Position numbers and translations under genes: made by a program. The notes beneath the pieces are model-generated. The model had not been told where the DNA came from, did no database searches, and saw only the letters and a program-made list of their open reading frames with translations. Shown one piece after another: positions 23,936-35,469 of a stretch of DNA of 64,000 nucleotides (position 1 is the first letter of the stretch; each line of letters begins with the position of its first letter). The stretch comes from Patagioenas fasciata (lineage: Eukaryota; Chordata; Aves; Columbiformes; Columbidae), in NCBI RefSeq assembly GCF_037038585.1, contig NC_092541.1, positions 6,496,945 to 6,560,944 of the forward strand. Reading direction: 5' to 3'.

Positions 23936-25800
23936 AGGGTATATCTTGACCCTGGGAGACTAAGGGAAGACAAGATTCTTATTTTTTACTAGAAGAAAGA
24001 GGAAGAGATGGAAGAGATGATGACGATTAGGATAATAAAGATAATAAAAAAAACAAGTGATACACAATGCAGTTGCTCACCACCCACAGCCTAGTAGCCC
24101 ACTCACTCCTGAGCAGTGGCGTTTGCCCCTCAGCCAACTCCAGTTTATACAGTGAGCATGATGTCATATGGTATAAAGAATATCCCTTTGGCCAGCTTGG
24201 GTCAGGTGTCCTGACTTTGCTTCCTCCTAGCTTTTTGTGTACCTGGCTAGGCATGAGAAGCTGAAAAGTCCTTGACTATCTGGCAACAACCAAAACATCA
24301 CTTTGTTTTCAACATTCTTCTCATACTAAATCCAAGACACATCTACTAGAAAGAAAATTAACTCTATCCCAGTCAAAACCAGGACATTCCATCTTTATTC
24401 CATACCATTTATATCATCTTCAGGTCTTACACTACCCAATACATTCTCATTACCCACCACTACCTTTCCCATCCTTTGATATAATACAGAGCTATCTTTC
24501 CCTTAGTCTGTGAACTACACCCATGAAATGACTATAAAATGTCCACAAAATGTCCATTGAGTTCATTTAGTCCATGACTTTGGCTCCATCTATTATGGCG
24601 TTTACTCAGGACAGGAGAGATGGCATCTTACTGGGCATCAAAGCCAGCTCAGGCCAGGTCACTGCTGCGTCCAGAGTTGGTAGCTGGTGTGTCCGGTGCG
24701 GTCCATGGCCACGGTCTGTGGATTGAAGATGTTGATCTCAAGGAGGTTGCTGGACGCTAGTTGCTGAAGCCAGTTCTAGTTCCATCATTACTGCACTTTG
24801 CTTGGTTTTGTCAAAGATCATTCTTCATTAATCTGGATGGTTCTTACTATAATACTGTTGATATGGCATATACGCTGTTTCCCCAAAAGCAAGATAGGTT
24901 CTTATATTAATTTTTGCTCCAAAATAAGTTTTTTTTTTTTTTACATGTGTAGCTGCCTGGACACTTTTTAAATTGACTTTTAAAATGAACTGTAACAAGG
25001 GGTTATTTCTGGAGTAGGGCTTATATTTCAAGCATCCTCAAAAAAACTGAAAATCATGCTAGGGCTTATTTTCAGGGTAGGCCTTATTTTTGGGGAAACA
25101 GGGTAGCGACCATAGTAGTGATGACATACAGTATTATATAGCAATTAACATAATATAATTCAAATCATTGGCTATTCTCTACCCCAAATCAAATCCCCTT
25201 GAGTTACACATTAGACTTCCCCATCCTTCTGCATTACTCACCAAGTGCACCCAGGTCCTTGAGCAAAACCAGTCCCACGGATGGGTTTGCCTTTGCCCAA
25301 GGCTGGAGTAAACCAGAATTCCTTCCCTAACATATTCTTCATGTGCACTACAGGGACTATATCTCCTTCTACGATATGTGGAAGCTTTAATTAGGCAGGG
25401 CCAGCTCAATTGGAAGATCCCTTAGTGTTGACTAGCCAGGTAGCTTTTGTAAAACGTGTATCTCAATGTTTGAATGTCGCACCACCCATTGCTCTCAGTG
25501 TAGTTTTCAACACTCCATTGTTCAGTTGTCCTGGAAGCTGGTGCATGATAAAGGATATTATATACTCACTCAGTTTCATGTTCTTTGAAATAAGTGACCA
25601 TCAGATTTTTTCAGAAATGAGGTGCCATGTCAGCATAGGACTTGATTTTCAAGGCCCAGGATAGTATTCCAGGTGGTTGTGTGGGGCATGGGTTATGTTT
25701 CAAGCCTTGACTGTCCAGTAACAACCAAAACATCGGTGTGTTATCAACATTCTTCTCATACTAAATCCAAAACACAGCACTATACCTGCTATGAGAAAGA
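23936..25800 (-). mobile_element. ERVL-class endogenous retrovirus fossil, 3' part
   Basis: On the minus strand the block 25190-25650 resembles the end of ERVL pol (integrase C-terminus). It is followed by 3' untranslated sequence and then an LTR beginning TGTCCTGGTTTTGACTGGGA at 24386, with a TATA-like TATAAACTGG inside. A second LTR-derived piece lies at about 25660-25800. The family assignment rests on remembered similarity to chicken GGERVL-type elements. It is incomplete and many times broken, and its divergence suggests considerable age. A MITE has inserted in it at 24873-25103. Confidence 0.65.
24873..25103. mobile_element. Palindromic MITE with TA target duplication
   Basis: A 231-bp element with terminal inverted repeats (left CGCTGTTTCCCCAAAA, right TTTTGGGGAAACAGGG). 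It is flanked by TA at 24871-24872 and 25104-25105, as in Tc1/mariner-type elements. The arms also share AATAAG/CTTATT-rich subterminal repeats. It has no coding capacity, so it would have moved by a transposase supplied elsewhere. The CCCC(A/G)AAAATAAG signature resembles a palindromic repeat I recall from other vertebrates; the exact family is not certain. Confidence 0.65.
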
Positions 25801-27504
25801 AAATTCATATGTCATTTAGATAACTACAGATACAAGAGCTGTTTCATGACTACATAGGAGGAACCTGCCTTTGGCAAGCAGACTGCTGATAGATCAAGAG
25901 GTGAAGGCCTTCTGAGTCTTAGTGGCATAATCCATGAAGTTTCTTTGATATTTGACTCCCTTTTAGAGAAATCTCCCTGGTGCATATAATTGTAATATCA
26001 TCATGTAATATCCATCATTTAGGTGCACAAAGCCCCCTTGTGAGTTTTAACTGCCCTTCTGACATTTATATATATATATATATATATTTCCTAGTTAATA
26101 ACCTACATCCTCATCAACATCCTTCTCCTTCACAGCACTATGATTTGAAATGGATTAGATACTGTTAAACACTGTTCAGTGTGATGGACATAGTATGCAC
26201 CTTGTTATGCCTTAAACAATTGGTTCTGCGGCTTCTGGCAGGGAGGAAGAAGTGGGTGCTGCGGAGGCAGGACAGTATCTCTTCCTTGAGGTCTACCTAT
26301 TGTTTGCAAAACAAAGGCACCAACCTTTGAGATAAAGGCATTAACCATTTTTGCACAAAAGCAGGGTCATTCATTGATCACGACTAGCAAGGGGGAATTG
26401 CAAATGAACTAAAAAACCACAAACCAAACCAAACCAAAACCAAACCAAAATCAGCTTCCCACTCAGGACCTAGTTGCTTGTGTTGTGTTGCCTCTTGCCC
26501 ACCAGTCTGGGAACTACAGAGAGCCTTGTTGGATCGACCAACCTTCAGATCAGTAAAATCTTACTTCTCTTCCGATATCAATCTCTTGTTTTCTTCTCTC
26601 TCTCTGTTTCTGACTTTATTCTGCACTCAAAAGGGTGAGTTGCTGTGAGTTTTGTTGTTGAAATCTTGTTAAATTTTATGATACAGCTTTTGCCGAGTCA
26701 CTATTCATTGTAGTTCCGCTGAGCTTTCAGTAAATTCGTGATTTAACTGAACTTCTTGAGTAATTGTTTTTACTCCCAGTTACTGCACAGACTATTTAAA
26801 AGTTAACCTTGCCCTCATCCCGCTGAGTGGAACAGGACATTCAGCTTAGACCAAACACCTTAGTATTTGGCTGAGGATCAGCCAAAAATTTGATTTCTGA
26901 AAATACCAAACTCATACTTTTGACTAAAGTAGCGTTTAAGATTCGTGTCTACAGGCTCTATCTGTATTATTAAATTAGCACCAGGACTGTTTCTGGTGCC
27001 TGGATCAAATAGCATGAAATGTGCATACCATTTAATGTTTTTTAACTGCCTAATGAAGTGCTAACTAGAAAGGACCTCTGGATGAGGCTTGAGGCAAATA
27101 GCTTGCTAGAAAATACTAATCTTCAGATGCACAGACCACCATTGTACCTGAACATAGATATCTGAAAGTGGAGCTGCATTCCATCCCAATGTCTTTAAAT
27201 AGAAAATTTACATATGTTTTCTACTAGTTGAGATCCTTTGGAAGAGTAGTGGGCACTGAAGTTATGATAGTGGCCAGTATAAAATGTTCATAGAAATACC
27301 TATGGTACGTGCTCATCACAGAGCGATATTCCTCTGGTATTTTCTCCATCAGTTTAGGATGGTTCTGTATGCATGGGAATATTGTTATCTTCATTTGAGT
27401 TCATAGTATGGATTCCTTTTATATCAGAACAGAGAAAGATGTAACTTTGGTTCATTTTATTCTTTCATTTATTTTAAAGAGATCTTACTTCTTTTGAGTA
27501 GGAC
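25801..27504. other. Intergenic DNA with short simple repeats
   Basis: No gene seen. There is a (TA)n run at about 26068-26087 and an AAACC-type repeat at about 26420-26452. A CT-rich stretch followed by AAAGGGTGAGT near 26634 looks like a splice donor in isolation but has no supporting coding sequence. Confidence 0.5.
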
Positions 27505-27510
27505 GTTAAC

Positions 27511-27960
27511 TGTGGTGGTAGCAAATTCGACGAATCCAGACGCCGGCATAAGCTCTTTGATCGAACGGGCGGGCCGGGCGAGAGTAAGGAGTCTAATTCA
27601 ATGTGAATTTACCATCCGTACTCTTTAATGAACTCTTAAACAACACTGAATATCAATGTCCCCGAGACCACGTTTTTCCAAGCCTTATATACTCTCTACC
27701 AAAAGGCCATGCGGCAAGCGCAGGCTACAATTGGTTACACTCACAGTCACTCATCCCCCCCACTATGGTGATTGGCTGCAGGGCACTGTTCACAGACTGT
27801 TCATGCGCAGCGGCAACGCCCCTCCTGCAGCCTGGGTTGAGGGCAGAGCGGCTTCTGTTTACTTTCCTTTTGTCTCTGGTGTCTCAGGGAAATCCTTCCG
27901 TGTAGCACAGCCGCATCAAGCCCTGGCTTGTTCACAGCACACAGCCAGAGACTCTCCACA
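27511..27960 (-). repeat. 3' LTR of the class II ERV
   Basis: It begins TGTGGAGAGTC and ends ACCACCACA on the minus strand. A TATA-type TATATAAGG lies near 27683-27692 and an ATTAAA near 27625-27630. It is nearly identical to the partner at 33174-33623. Open frames on the plus strand of both LTRs are identical by-products, not genes. Confidence 0.92.
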
Positions 27961-27983
27961 ATTCCTCCTTTTTTTTTCTTTTT
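27961..27983 (-). promoter_or_regulatory. Polypurine tract of the class II ERV
   Basis: An uninterrupted purine run (A-rich, then GGAGGAA) directly before the 3' LTR on the minus strand, where the plus-strand DNA primer is made in retroviruses. Confidence 0.85.
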
Positions 27984-28309
27984 GGACAAGCCAGGATTGA
28001 TTAGCTGTGTGTACTAATCCTTCTTTGATATGTGATAAAAAACAACTTATACATAACATATAAATAACAACAACAATCAACATAAACAGTGCACTTTGCA
28101 ATAAACCTGAGGTATTCCATTGCCGTTTAAATATCACAATGGATTGATTAAACAAATTCCAAGAACTTTGGTTTAAAGATACTCAACTTATAACAAACGA
28201 TGTGCTGGGTGTTGATAAACTTACTCAAGAGGTAGTGGTGTTTAAAGATCTACTTATATAACTATAGTACGCATACATGTCACAGCTAAATCAATGCAAA
28301 GGTTACACC

Positions 28310-31000
28310 TCACTCTGTGACCTCCGAGGGTTCTGCTGCAGGGAGTTGACTTGGTTGAGTTTGTTTCAACTCCGGCTTTACTGCTCGGCTTGGAACCCAC
28401 AATGGACCTTGATCTGTGGAGAGACACATATACCCTCTACCATTAAAAATAACAGGTACTGGTCCCTTCCACAATCCAGTGGTGGGATCACGATACCTCA
28501 CCATGAATTCCGGTAAAGTGTTTTTCCTTCCTAGTCTGATCTGATAATGATGAATGATCACAGGAGGCTTCTCATGATCTCCAGTTAGACATAAATAATT
28601 CAAGGTAAACAACACCTTTGCTAAACGCTGTTGACAATCTAACTCTTCCTGCTTCTGTTTGCTCAAATACCCTTTAATCATTTGATGTGCTCTCTCGATG
28701 ATTCCTTGGCCTGTTGGGGAATGAGGAATACCTGTAACGTGTTTCACTCCCCATTTCATTAGAAAAGTTCTAACTTTCTGGCTAACATAGGCAGGGCCAT
28801 TGTCTGTCTTAATCTTTTCTGGGACACCCATTACAGCAAAACAAGCTGTAAGATGTTTACATACATGTAGTGCTTTTTCCCCTGGTAAAGCAGTAGCCCA
28901 TATCATTTTTGAAAAAGTATCAATTGTGACATGCACATATTTAAGTCTTCCAAATTCTGGCACATGTGTCACATCCATTTGCCATACTTCTAAGGCTTTT
29001 AAACCTCGAGGATTGACACCGATTCCTATACCTAACATCTGGCTTCCACACTGAGGACATGCCTGTACAATACTTCTTGCTTCATTTAAAGTTAAATCAA
29101 ATTGTCTTTGGAGACCTCTGGCATTTTGATGAAAGCTCTCATGACTTTGTCTCGCTTGTTGGAATTTATCTGTTGGAGGCATGTGCTGTACTGAACTTAC
29201 TAAACTATCTGCAATTTGATTTCCTTCACCTAGACCAAGATTCCATTGATGACTGCGGATGTGAATCACACAACAGGGTTCTTTTCTTTGATTTAAAATA
29301 GCTCTCAATTGTACAAACAATTTTCCTAATCGAGGATTATTCGATTGTCTTAACAGGGCATTTTCCATTCTGGGTATTACACCTGCTACATACAAAGAAT
29401 CTGTGACAACATTTAAAGCAGATTTCAGCCAATTATTTAAGGCCCATATTACTGCCGTGAGCTCTAAAGTCTGCAATGAATCCTCTTTTGAACCTTCAAT
29501 TAAATGCTGTTTCCATTGACTATTCTCTTGCCAGACACATGCTGCCTGGTGTCTTCGTTTTCCTGCATCTGTATATACTGTAAGGCCTTCAACAGGTTTT
29601 GCTTTTACTTTGCTTCTCTCTAACCACTGATTTGTTCTAAGGAATTGCCATAGTTTACCTTTTGGTTGTCGTGAATGTACCTTGCCTATAAATCCTAATA
29701 ATGCATTCTGTATAGGCATCGAATGTCTCAGCCACCATTCTAAATCGGCTCCATTTATCGGAATACTGATATCATCTGGTTCCTGACCGCTAATTTCTAA
29801 TATTCGAGATCTTCCTTTTCGAATCAATTCTCCAATTGCTTCTGGTCTCGTTTGAATACTGAATTTTGGTTGGACACTGAGAAAAATCCACTCTAATAAT
29901 CGTAAATCATTTTCTGTTTTCAATCTGACAGTGGCACAAAAGGAAGAATCTGTAGCAACATCTATGGGGAATTCCCCGTTTTTGTTTTGCCACTGGCAGA
30001 TGATTGCACACGGATGTTCTAGATTGCTAATAAGGAGGGAAATTGGTCGATCAGAAAGTCTTCGGCTAGACCAATTTGTCTGTACTTTTTGTGTAATATC
30101 AGAAAGACATTTGAGATGCACGGACTCTAAGCTTATTTTCTTAGCTGGATCACCTCCTTTTAGAAGTGAAGTAAGAGGTGCTATATCATTGTTAGTAATG
30201 CCTACGCAATTTCTAATCCATTGTATGTCCCCTAACAATTTTTGGACATCATTTAATGTTTGTAAATCAGTATGTAATTCAATTTTTTGTGGACGAATCT
30301 GTGCATCACAAATGGACCAACCAAGGTATTTCCAAGGTGCAGACTTTTGAACTTTCTCTGGAGCTATAACCAACCCCTTTTCTTTGAGTTTGATTGTAAT
30401 TTGGACTATGGAACTTTCTGTGAACTCAGCGTGTTGACAGAATAGAATATCATCCATATAATGATAAATAATTGTTTGTTTCCATGATGCACGAATAGGT
30501 TGAAGTGCCCATGCAACATACATTTGGCACAGTGTAGGAGAATTTTTCATACCTTGCGGTAGCACTACCCACTCATACCTTTTAGCTGGTTCCGCTTTGT
30601 TTACTGAAGGCAGTGTAAATGCAAAACGCTGTGTATCTTGCTCATGTAAAGGAATGGTAAAGAAACAATCCTTTAAATCTATAATTAGAATATGCCAATT
30701 TTCTGGTAACATTACAGGTGATGGTAATCCAGGTTGTAAAGCACCCATGGCTTGCATTTGATCATTTACCTTTCGCAAGTCATGTAATAATCGCCACTTT
30801 CCACTCTTTTTTGGTATTACAAAAACTGGGGTATTCCATGGACTAGTAGAAGGCTTGATATGGCCTGCAACTAATTGCTCTTCTACTAATTCACGTGCCT
30901 TTTGCAGTCGCTCTTCTGTTAATGGCCACTGGTCAACCCAAACTGGGCTATCTGTTAACCAGGTCAATGGAGGGTTGGGCAACTGCTTTCCAGTGACCAC
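28310..31000 (-). pseudogene. pol: ERV pol (RT, RNase H, integrase)
   Basis: A long open frame of 896 codons. Reverse transcriptase comes first, with the catalytic YMDD at about residues 181-184 and VLPQGMKNSPTLCQ before it. RNase H follows (VYTDAGKRR, ELTAVIWALNNW). Integrase is last, with a zinc-binding CPQCG, the DVTHVPEF and KTDNGPAY blocks of the DDE core, and a C-terminal domain ending in a Pro-rich tail. The YMDD variant and domain order fit betaretrovirus-like class II elements. The frame differs from that of protease, consistent with the ribosomal frameshifting known in this family. It is part of a fossil provirus. Confidence 0.9.
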
Positions 31001-31842
31001 TAAGGAAAAGGTGAAGTAGTTAACACAGCACCAAGTTGCCCCAAGACGTCACGGCCAATAAGCGCCTCAAGGCTGCTTGGCAATTCCATTACATACACCC
31101 TAAGGGTAACACATTGACCTTCAGGGAAACTAATCGAAATGGGATCAACACTTATATTTGGAGTAGTTTGACCCCCTACTCCAGCTACAGTGGAAGAGAT
31201 TGATTTTTGAAGTTTCCAATTTCGTGGCCATTTGAATTGACTAATGATGGAGACATCAGCTCCAGTATCAAGCATTGCATTTACCTCTACAACAACAATA
31301 GAATCAGATTGAAATAGTTGCACACGTAACATGGGACGCTGAGTCATTGATGAGGTGAAGCAAACTGCAGGACCCGTCGATCCAAATCCTTTATCATGCC
31401 TTTGTGTTGAGGATGCTGGAGGAACTCCTGGAAGCATTGGTAGGCAGTTTTCCAGTGCTACTACCTGAGCTATTCTACTCCCAGAAGGAATAAAAATTGG
31501 CGGATGCAGAGTGTAGGCCAGAATTTGAACAGTTCCTGTGAAATCTGCATCAATTATACCTGGTATTACTATAAGACCTTTGATACTAGCAGAAGAACGG
31601 CCAATCAATAGGCCTCCAATGAGACTATCTTGTCGAAATAAAGGTCCTTTAGCATTAGTTGGTATTCTGTGAATTGCAGTATTGGTCAATGTTATATCTA
31701 CTGCTGTCTCCACATCAACTCCGAGGCTTCCTGCGGTGCTTGGCTTGTTGAGGTGAAAGAAGCCTGGTTCACAGTTGGTCGCTGATTGGGATACAGGTTC
31801 GGAGATGTTCTTTGTGTCCGGTAGCTGCTGAACGTATACCAT
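31000..31842 (-). pseudogene. pro: ERV dUTPase-protease region
   Basis: The N-terminal part is a dUTPase (GSLGVDVETA, GLIVIPGIIDADFTGTVQI, SGSRIAQVV). The C-terminal part is an aspartic protease with the catalytic AMLDTGADVSII and the conserved ALIGRDVLGQLGAVL. A dUTPase fused upstream of protease is the arrangement known from betaretroviruses such as MMTV and MPMV. It is part of the fossil provirus and precedes pol. Confidence 0.88.
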
Positions 31843-32935
31843 AGTTTGTGGTTGTTTGTTTTGCTTGTTGCAAAATTTTCCAATCGTGTGGTTCCCATAC
31901 CGCTGTCTGAGTGTTCATATTTTGAATTACCGGTAGGGCTAATTTTGCTGGAGACCAATCACCTTCTAGAATGGCATCTTTGATGACCCCTGACCATCTG
32001 CTACGTCGGGGCTGCGGCTGGTCAGTAGAGTCTATAGGTACTTTTGATTGCATTGTTTGTGAAGGGCAAGCTGGTTTTTGAAACTCAATTTGTTCCTTAT
32101 TTTTCTCTACATTTGACACTCTTAAGTTAAGTTATTCAAGCTTGTTGGTAATGACTTGCAGTAACTGCTCTACAGCTTGGGGTGAGCCCAATGATGTAGG
32201 AGGAGGCTCACAAAAAACTTCCGCGGGTGCTTGCGGAGGCAAAGTCTGAGGCGGCCCCGGCCCCGGCGGCTGCGCCGCGGCCGGTCCGGCGCTTTTCTCG
32301 GAGGGAGGGGGGGCGTCCGGCTCGGGGCAGGGCAGAGGCGGAGCGGTAGGAGGAGGGCGGCACTCAGGGCCTCCCACATCCGGACAGTCGACTAGTTGCA
32401 CTTCCGCCTTCTTGGCACATTGCCCCAGAGACTCGGAGGGGGAAACTTCCGGTTCTTTGTTTACGAGCCGCGCAGTTTCTAATCCGCGTTGCAGATCGGA
32501 TTGTGAAAGTATTGGCTGAGCCGGGACCCCGCGACCACCCCGAACGGCAGGCAGACCCCACAGAGTAGCCCACAGGCCCCTCTTTTCTTTTGGACGACAA
32601 GTTTTATCAGTCCAGGTTTGTTCTGGGACAAGCGCCTCCGCGGCTCTTAGGGCGGCACGTTGTTCCGATTTCATAATTTCTAATGATTCTAATACGGTTT
32701 TCCACAATTCTCTCACAGCTTTAATTTCTTTCTCTTCTTCCCCTCTGATAGTTTTGTCCCACATAGTGTCCCCCACTGATCTCCATTCCGTTGGGGAAAA
32801 CAAAAGTGGAACTTCCCCAAAGTGTCCCCACTTCTGAGCTAAAAAAATCAATGTGATTAGCTTTTCCTGTGACGATTCAATACCTCTCTTAGAGAGAATA
32901 GTCGTCAGCAGTGCCGCGGCTGTTTCAATATCCAT
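31770..32935 (-). pseudogene. gag: ERV gag region, shortened
   Basis: The start is MDIETAAALLTTILSKRGI, followed by a matrix-like helical region and a long Pro-rich linker. A capsid N-terminus of betaretroviral type (LPVIQNMNTQTAVWEPHDW) can also be recognised. The region is too short to hold a full capsid and nucleocapsid, and I see no CCHC zinc knuckle. It is therefore a broken gag in a fossil element. Confidence 0.75.
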
Positions 32936-33074
32936 TATCTTATCAGCGCGGTCTTAACGTAGGATGCGAGTGGCCAGCTCGACTGGTGCCCGTCTTTTGA
33001 TACCGGACTAAGCACACTATCCCACACCCCGGCTTGGCTCCGTTTTTATGAACGCTGCTCACCGCAGTAATTTC

Positions 33075-33177
33075 GATCCGGAGCGATATGCTTTGCTAAC
33101 GATCCATCCTTCTGCTACCATATGTAGATCCGAAGCGTTATGCTCTGCTAACGAACCATCCTCTGCTACCAAATGTA
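33075..33177. repeat. Tandem repeat in the ERV leader including the primer-binding site
   Basis: Two units of about 51-52 bp (33075-33126 and 33127-33177). Each carries GATCCG(G/A)AGCG, TGCT(T/C)TGCTAACGA and a CCATCC-TCTGCTACCA block, so the primer-binding-site-like sequence is present twice with some divergence. Confidence 0.8.
33154..33171 (-). promoter_or_regulatory. ERV primer-binding site, complementary to initiator Met tRNA
   Basis: Eighteen bases starting TGGTAGCAGAGGATGG, two bases after the 5' LTR. They match, from memory, the complement of the 3' end of vertebrate initiator methionine tRNA including CCA. The site lies in the second unit of a tandem repeat. Confidence 0.75.
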
Positions 33178-33623
33178 GTGGTAGCAAATTCGACGAATCC
33201 AGACGCCGGCATAAGCTCTTTGATCGAACGGGCGGGCCGGGCGAGAGTAAGGAGTCTAATTCAATGTGAATTTACCATCCGTACTCTTTAATGAACTCTT
33301 AAACAACACTGAATATCAATGTCCCCGAGACCACGTTTTTCCAAGCCTTATATACTCTCTACCAAAAGGCCATGCGGCAAGCGCAGGCTACAATTGGTTA
33401 CACTCACAGTCACTCATCCCCCCCACTATGGTGATTGGCTGCAGGGCACTGTTCACAGACTGTTCATGCGCAGCGGCAACGCCCCTCCTGCAGCCTGGGT
33501 TGAGGGCAGAGCGGCTTCTGTTTACTTTCCTTTTGTCTCTGGTGTCTCAGGGAAATCCTTCCGTGTAGCACAGCCGCATCAAGCCCTGGCTTGTTCACAG
33601 CACACAGCCAGAGACTCTCCACA
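33174..33623 (-). repeat. 5' LTR of the class II ERV
   Basis: Partner of the LTR at 27511-27960, same length, with about one difference seen by eye (near the U5 end). The TATA-type box is at about 33346-33355. Confidence 0.92.
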
Positions 33624-33629
33624 GTTAAC

Positions 33630-34490
33630 AAATACTAAATTTGAAGAACTACTTTATCTGAAAGCTAATTTTTGATTTCTAATCAGCCCTATCATTTATC
33701 TTATGTTGCAACATAATGAGAACTGGGCAGTCTTCTGTTAGGATAGTGCTTACATGGTGATTCTTCATGCTATGTCAGGTTGCGTTGTTACAAGTTTATC
33801 TATTACAGAGAAATAACTCCTGTACTGTCACAAACTACAAACACTCATGCAATCATGCACATGTAATATATACCTTATATTAGTTTTTTTGTGTGTGTTT
33901 TTGTTTTTTGGGTCGGTTGGTTGGTTGGTTGGTTTGTTTCGTCCTAGGGAACACTTCTGATACAAGATTGCAATTGCCCATCATTTGATGGTTGGAACCT
34001 GAATTTCAGTGGTTCCATTGGTTTCTGATAGAAGTGGTTAAACACAAAGTAGAGAAAAAGTAGCTTAAAAAATGAGGAACCGCAGACAAATAAATCATTC
34101 AGTTCACTCTTGATCGACCTAATTTATTTTTGGTTGTTTACAGTGAGAATGTCTCCACCTGAACTGGCTGTGTTCCAATGCACAGAAATAAGGCACTGCC
34201 AGAGTCTAAGTTTTATGTCCTATTTAAGATGTCTAATAAACACTTTGGATTAATTATGGCTTTAAAATTCTTGTACCTTTTGAATGGCTGTAAAAGGACT
34301 GTGTATTACATCTTGGGCAGATTGTAAATGTCTAATATGAATCCATACCTTCCTCTGGTCTAATTCTCTTAGATTTCTTTTATATCTCCTGCTTTCATCC
34401 AGGACACTGACCATCAACAATCACAAAAGACTCTCAAAAGCAAGCCCTAATGTCCCTTGATGTCCCTTGTTTTACATTCTAAACATCCAT
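33630..34490. other. Intergenic DNA, nothing recognised
   Basis: No gene seen. There is a short (TTGG)n run near 33912-33933. Confidence 0.5.
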
Positions 34491-34496
34491 CTGTAG

Positions 34497-35468
34497 CTAA
34501 CTGGACACTGTGGTCATTCTCATCCTTAGTAAAGGTACAAAAAAAACCCCTTTCCTTTTAAACTTTTTTTTCAGAGATTCTTTTACCTCCTTGTTTCGAA
34601 GGGTGTAGATGAAAGGGTTTAGCATAGGAATAACTATAGTATAGAGGATAGAGATGGTTTTGCTTTTGTTAGGTGAAGATGTAGCCCCAGGCTGAGCATA
34701 CATGAAGAAAACAGTCCCAAAGAACAAGCAGACGGACAGCATGTGAGAAGAGCAAGTAGAGAATGCTTTGAGCCTGCTCTCAGCTGAAGGCATTCGGACA
34801 ATCGTAATGATTATATAACCATAGGAGATAAAAACCACCAAGGCAGTGCCCACAATAATTGATCCACATAGAGCCAGCATTACTATTTCGTTGACAAGCG
34901 TGTCTGAGCAGGATGTATGCATCACTGCAGGAACATCACAGAAGAAGTGGTTTATTTCTTTGGACCCACAAAAGGACAAACTGAATGTAAAGCCTGTCTG
35001 GATGGTGCAGTTGATGCAGCCTGACAGATAAGAGCCCACCACCATGAAAACACAAAGTCTTTTATTCATGATGATTTTGTACAGGAGTGGATTGCAGACA
35101 GCAGTGAAGCGATCATAAGCCATCACAGCAAGGAAGAAGGCTTCTGTTGTGCCAAAGAGAGAGAAGAAGAACATTTGAGATGCACAATCATTGTAAGAAA
35201 TTATTCTTCTGCCCAGTGAGAATGTCAGTGCTGCTTTGGGAGTGATGACAGAGGAATAGCAGATGTCCAAGATGGACAAGTTCTCCAGGAAAAAGTACAT
35301 GGGAGTGTGTAGCTTGGAGTCTGTTCTAATGATAAAGATCATGCAGGCATTTCCTACCACAGTGACAGCATACATTGTTGAGAAGAGAGCAGAGAGAAGG
35401 AGTTGTGATCCTGGATGAGATGGGAACCCAACCAAAATGAACTCAGTTACCTTGGTCTGGTTTTCCAT
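34497..35468 (-). CDS. Olfactory receptor, class II, intact
   Basis: A single-exon, 323-aa seven-transmembrane receptor expected in the olfactory sensory neuron membrane, signalling through G-olf. Landmarks: N-glycosylation site NQT at residues 3-5, GN in TM1 (39-40), PMYFFLENLSILDICYSS (56-73), MAYDRF at the end of TM3 (116-121; DRF instead of the common DRY), extracellular-loop cysteines 167, 177 and 187, KAFSTCSSH (234-242), and PMLNPFIYTLRNKEV in TM7 (281-295). The start codon gives the standard short N-terminus. The C-terminal tail is somewhat long and basic. By eye it resembles the OR5/OR8/OR9 groups more than the OR6-like receptors farther along. The ligand is unknown. It lies about 0.9 kb beyond the ERV. 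Confidence 0.95.
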   Translation of the reverse strand: MENQTKVTEFILVGFPSHPGSQLLLSALFSTMYAVTVVGNACMIFIIRTDSKLHTPMYFFLENLSILDICYSSVITPKAALTFSLGRRIISYNDCASQMFFFSLFGTTEAFFLAVMAYDRFTAVCNPLLYKIIMNKRLCVFMVVGSYLSGCINCTIQTGFTFSLSFCGSKEINHFFCDVPAVMHTSCSDTLVNEIVMLALCGSIIVGTALVVFISYGYIIITIVRMPSAESRLKAFSTCSSHMLSVCLFFGTVFFMYAQPGATSSPNKSKTISILYTIVIPMLNPFIYTLRNKEVKESLKKKFKRKGVFFVPLLRMRMTTVSS

Positions 35469-35469
35469 G

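Larger units (their letters stand above)
27505..33629 (-). mobile_element. Young class II (betaretrovirus-like) endogenous retrovirus
   Basis: A provirus about 6.1 kb long on the minus strand. The LTRs are each 450 bp (27511-27960 and 33174-33623). A perfect 6-bp target duplication GTTAAC flanks it (27505-27510 and 33624-33629). Order on the minus strand: 5' LTR, primer-binding site, gag, dUTPase-protease, pol, polypurine tract, 3' LTR. No env is recognisable between pol and the polypurine tract. The LTRs differ at about one position, so the insertion is recent, probably of the order of a million years or less (inference from typical avian rates). It is a defective fossil: gag is shortened and env is absent, so there are at least two or three breaks, although the pol frame is long and open. 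Confidence 0.92.

Noticed and set aside
26568-26645. Possible exon ending in a GGGTGAGT splice donor
   Set aside because: No coding frame or acceptor supports it. A chance match is likely.
27603-27905. Identical 100-codon plus-strand frames at 27603-27905 and 33266-33568
   Set aside because: They lie antisense within the two LTR copies. Their identity reflects LTR identity, not a duplicated gene.
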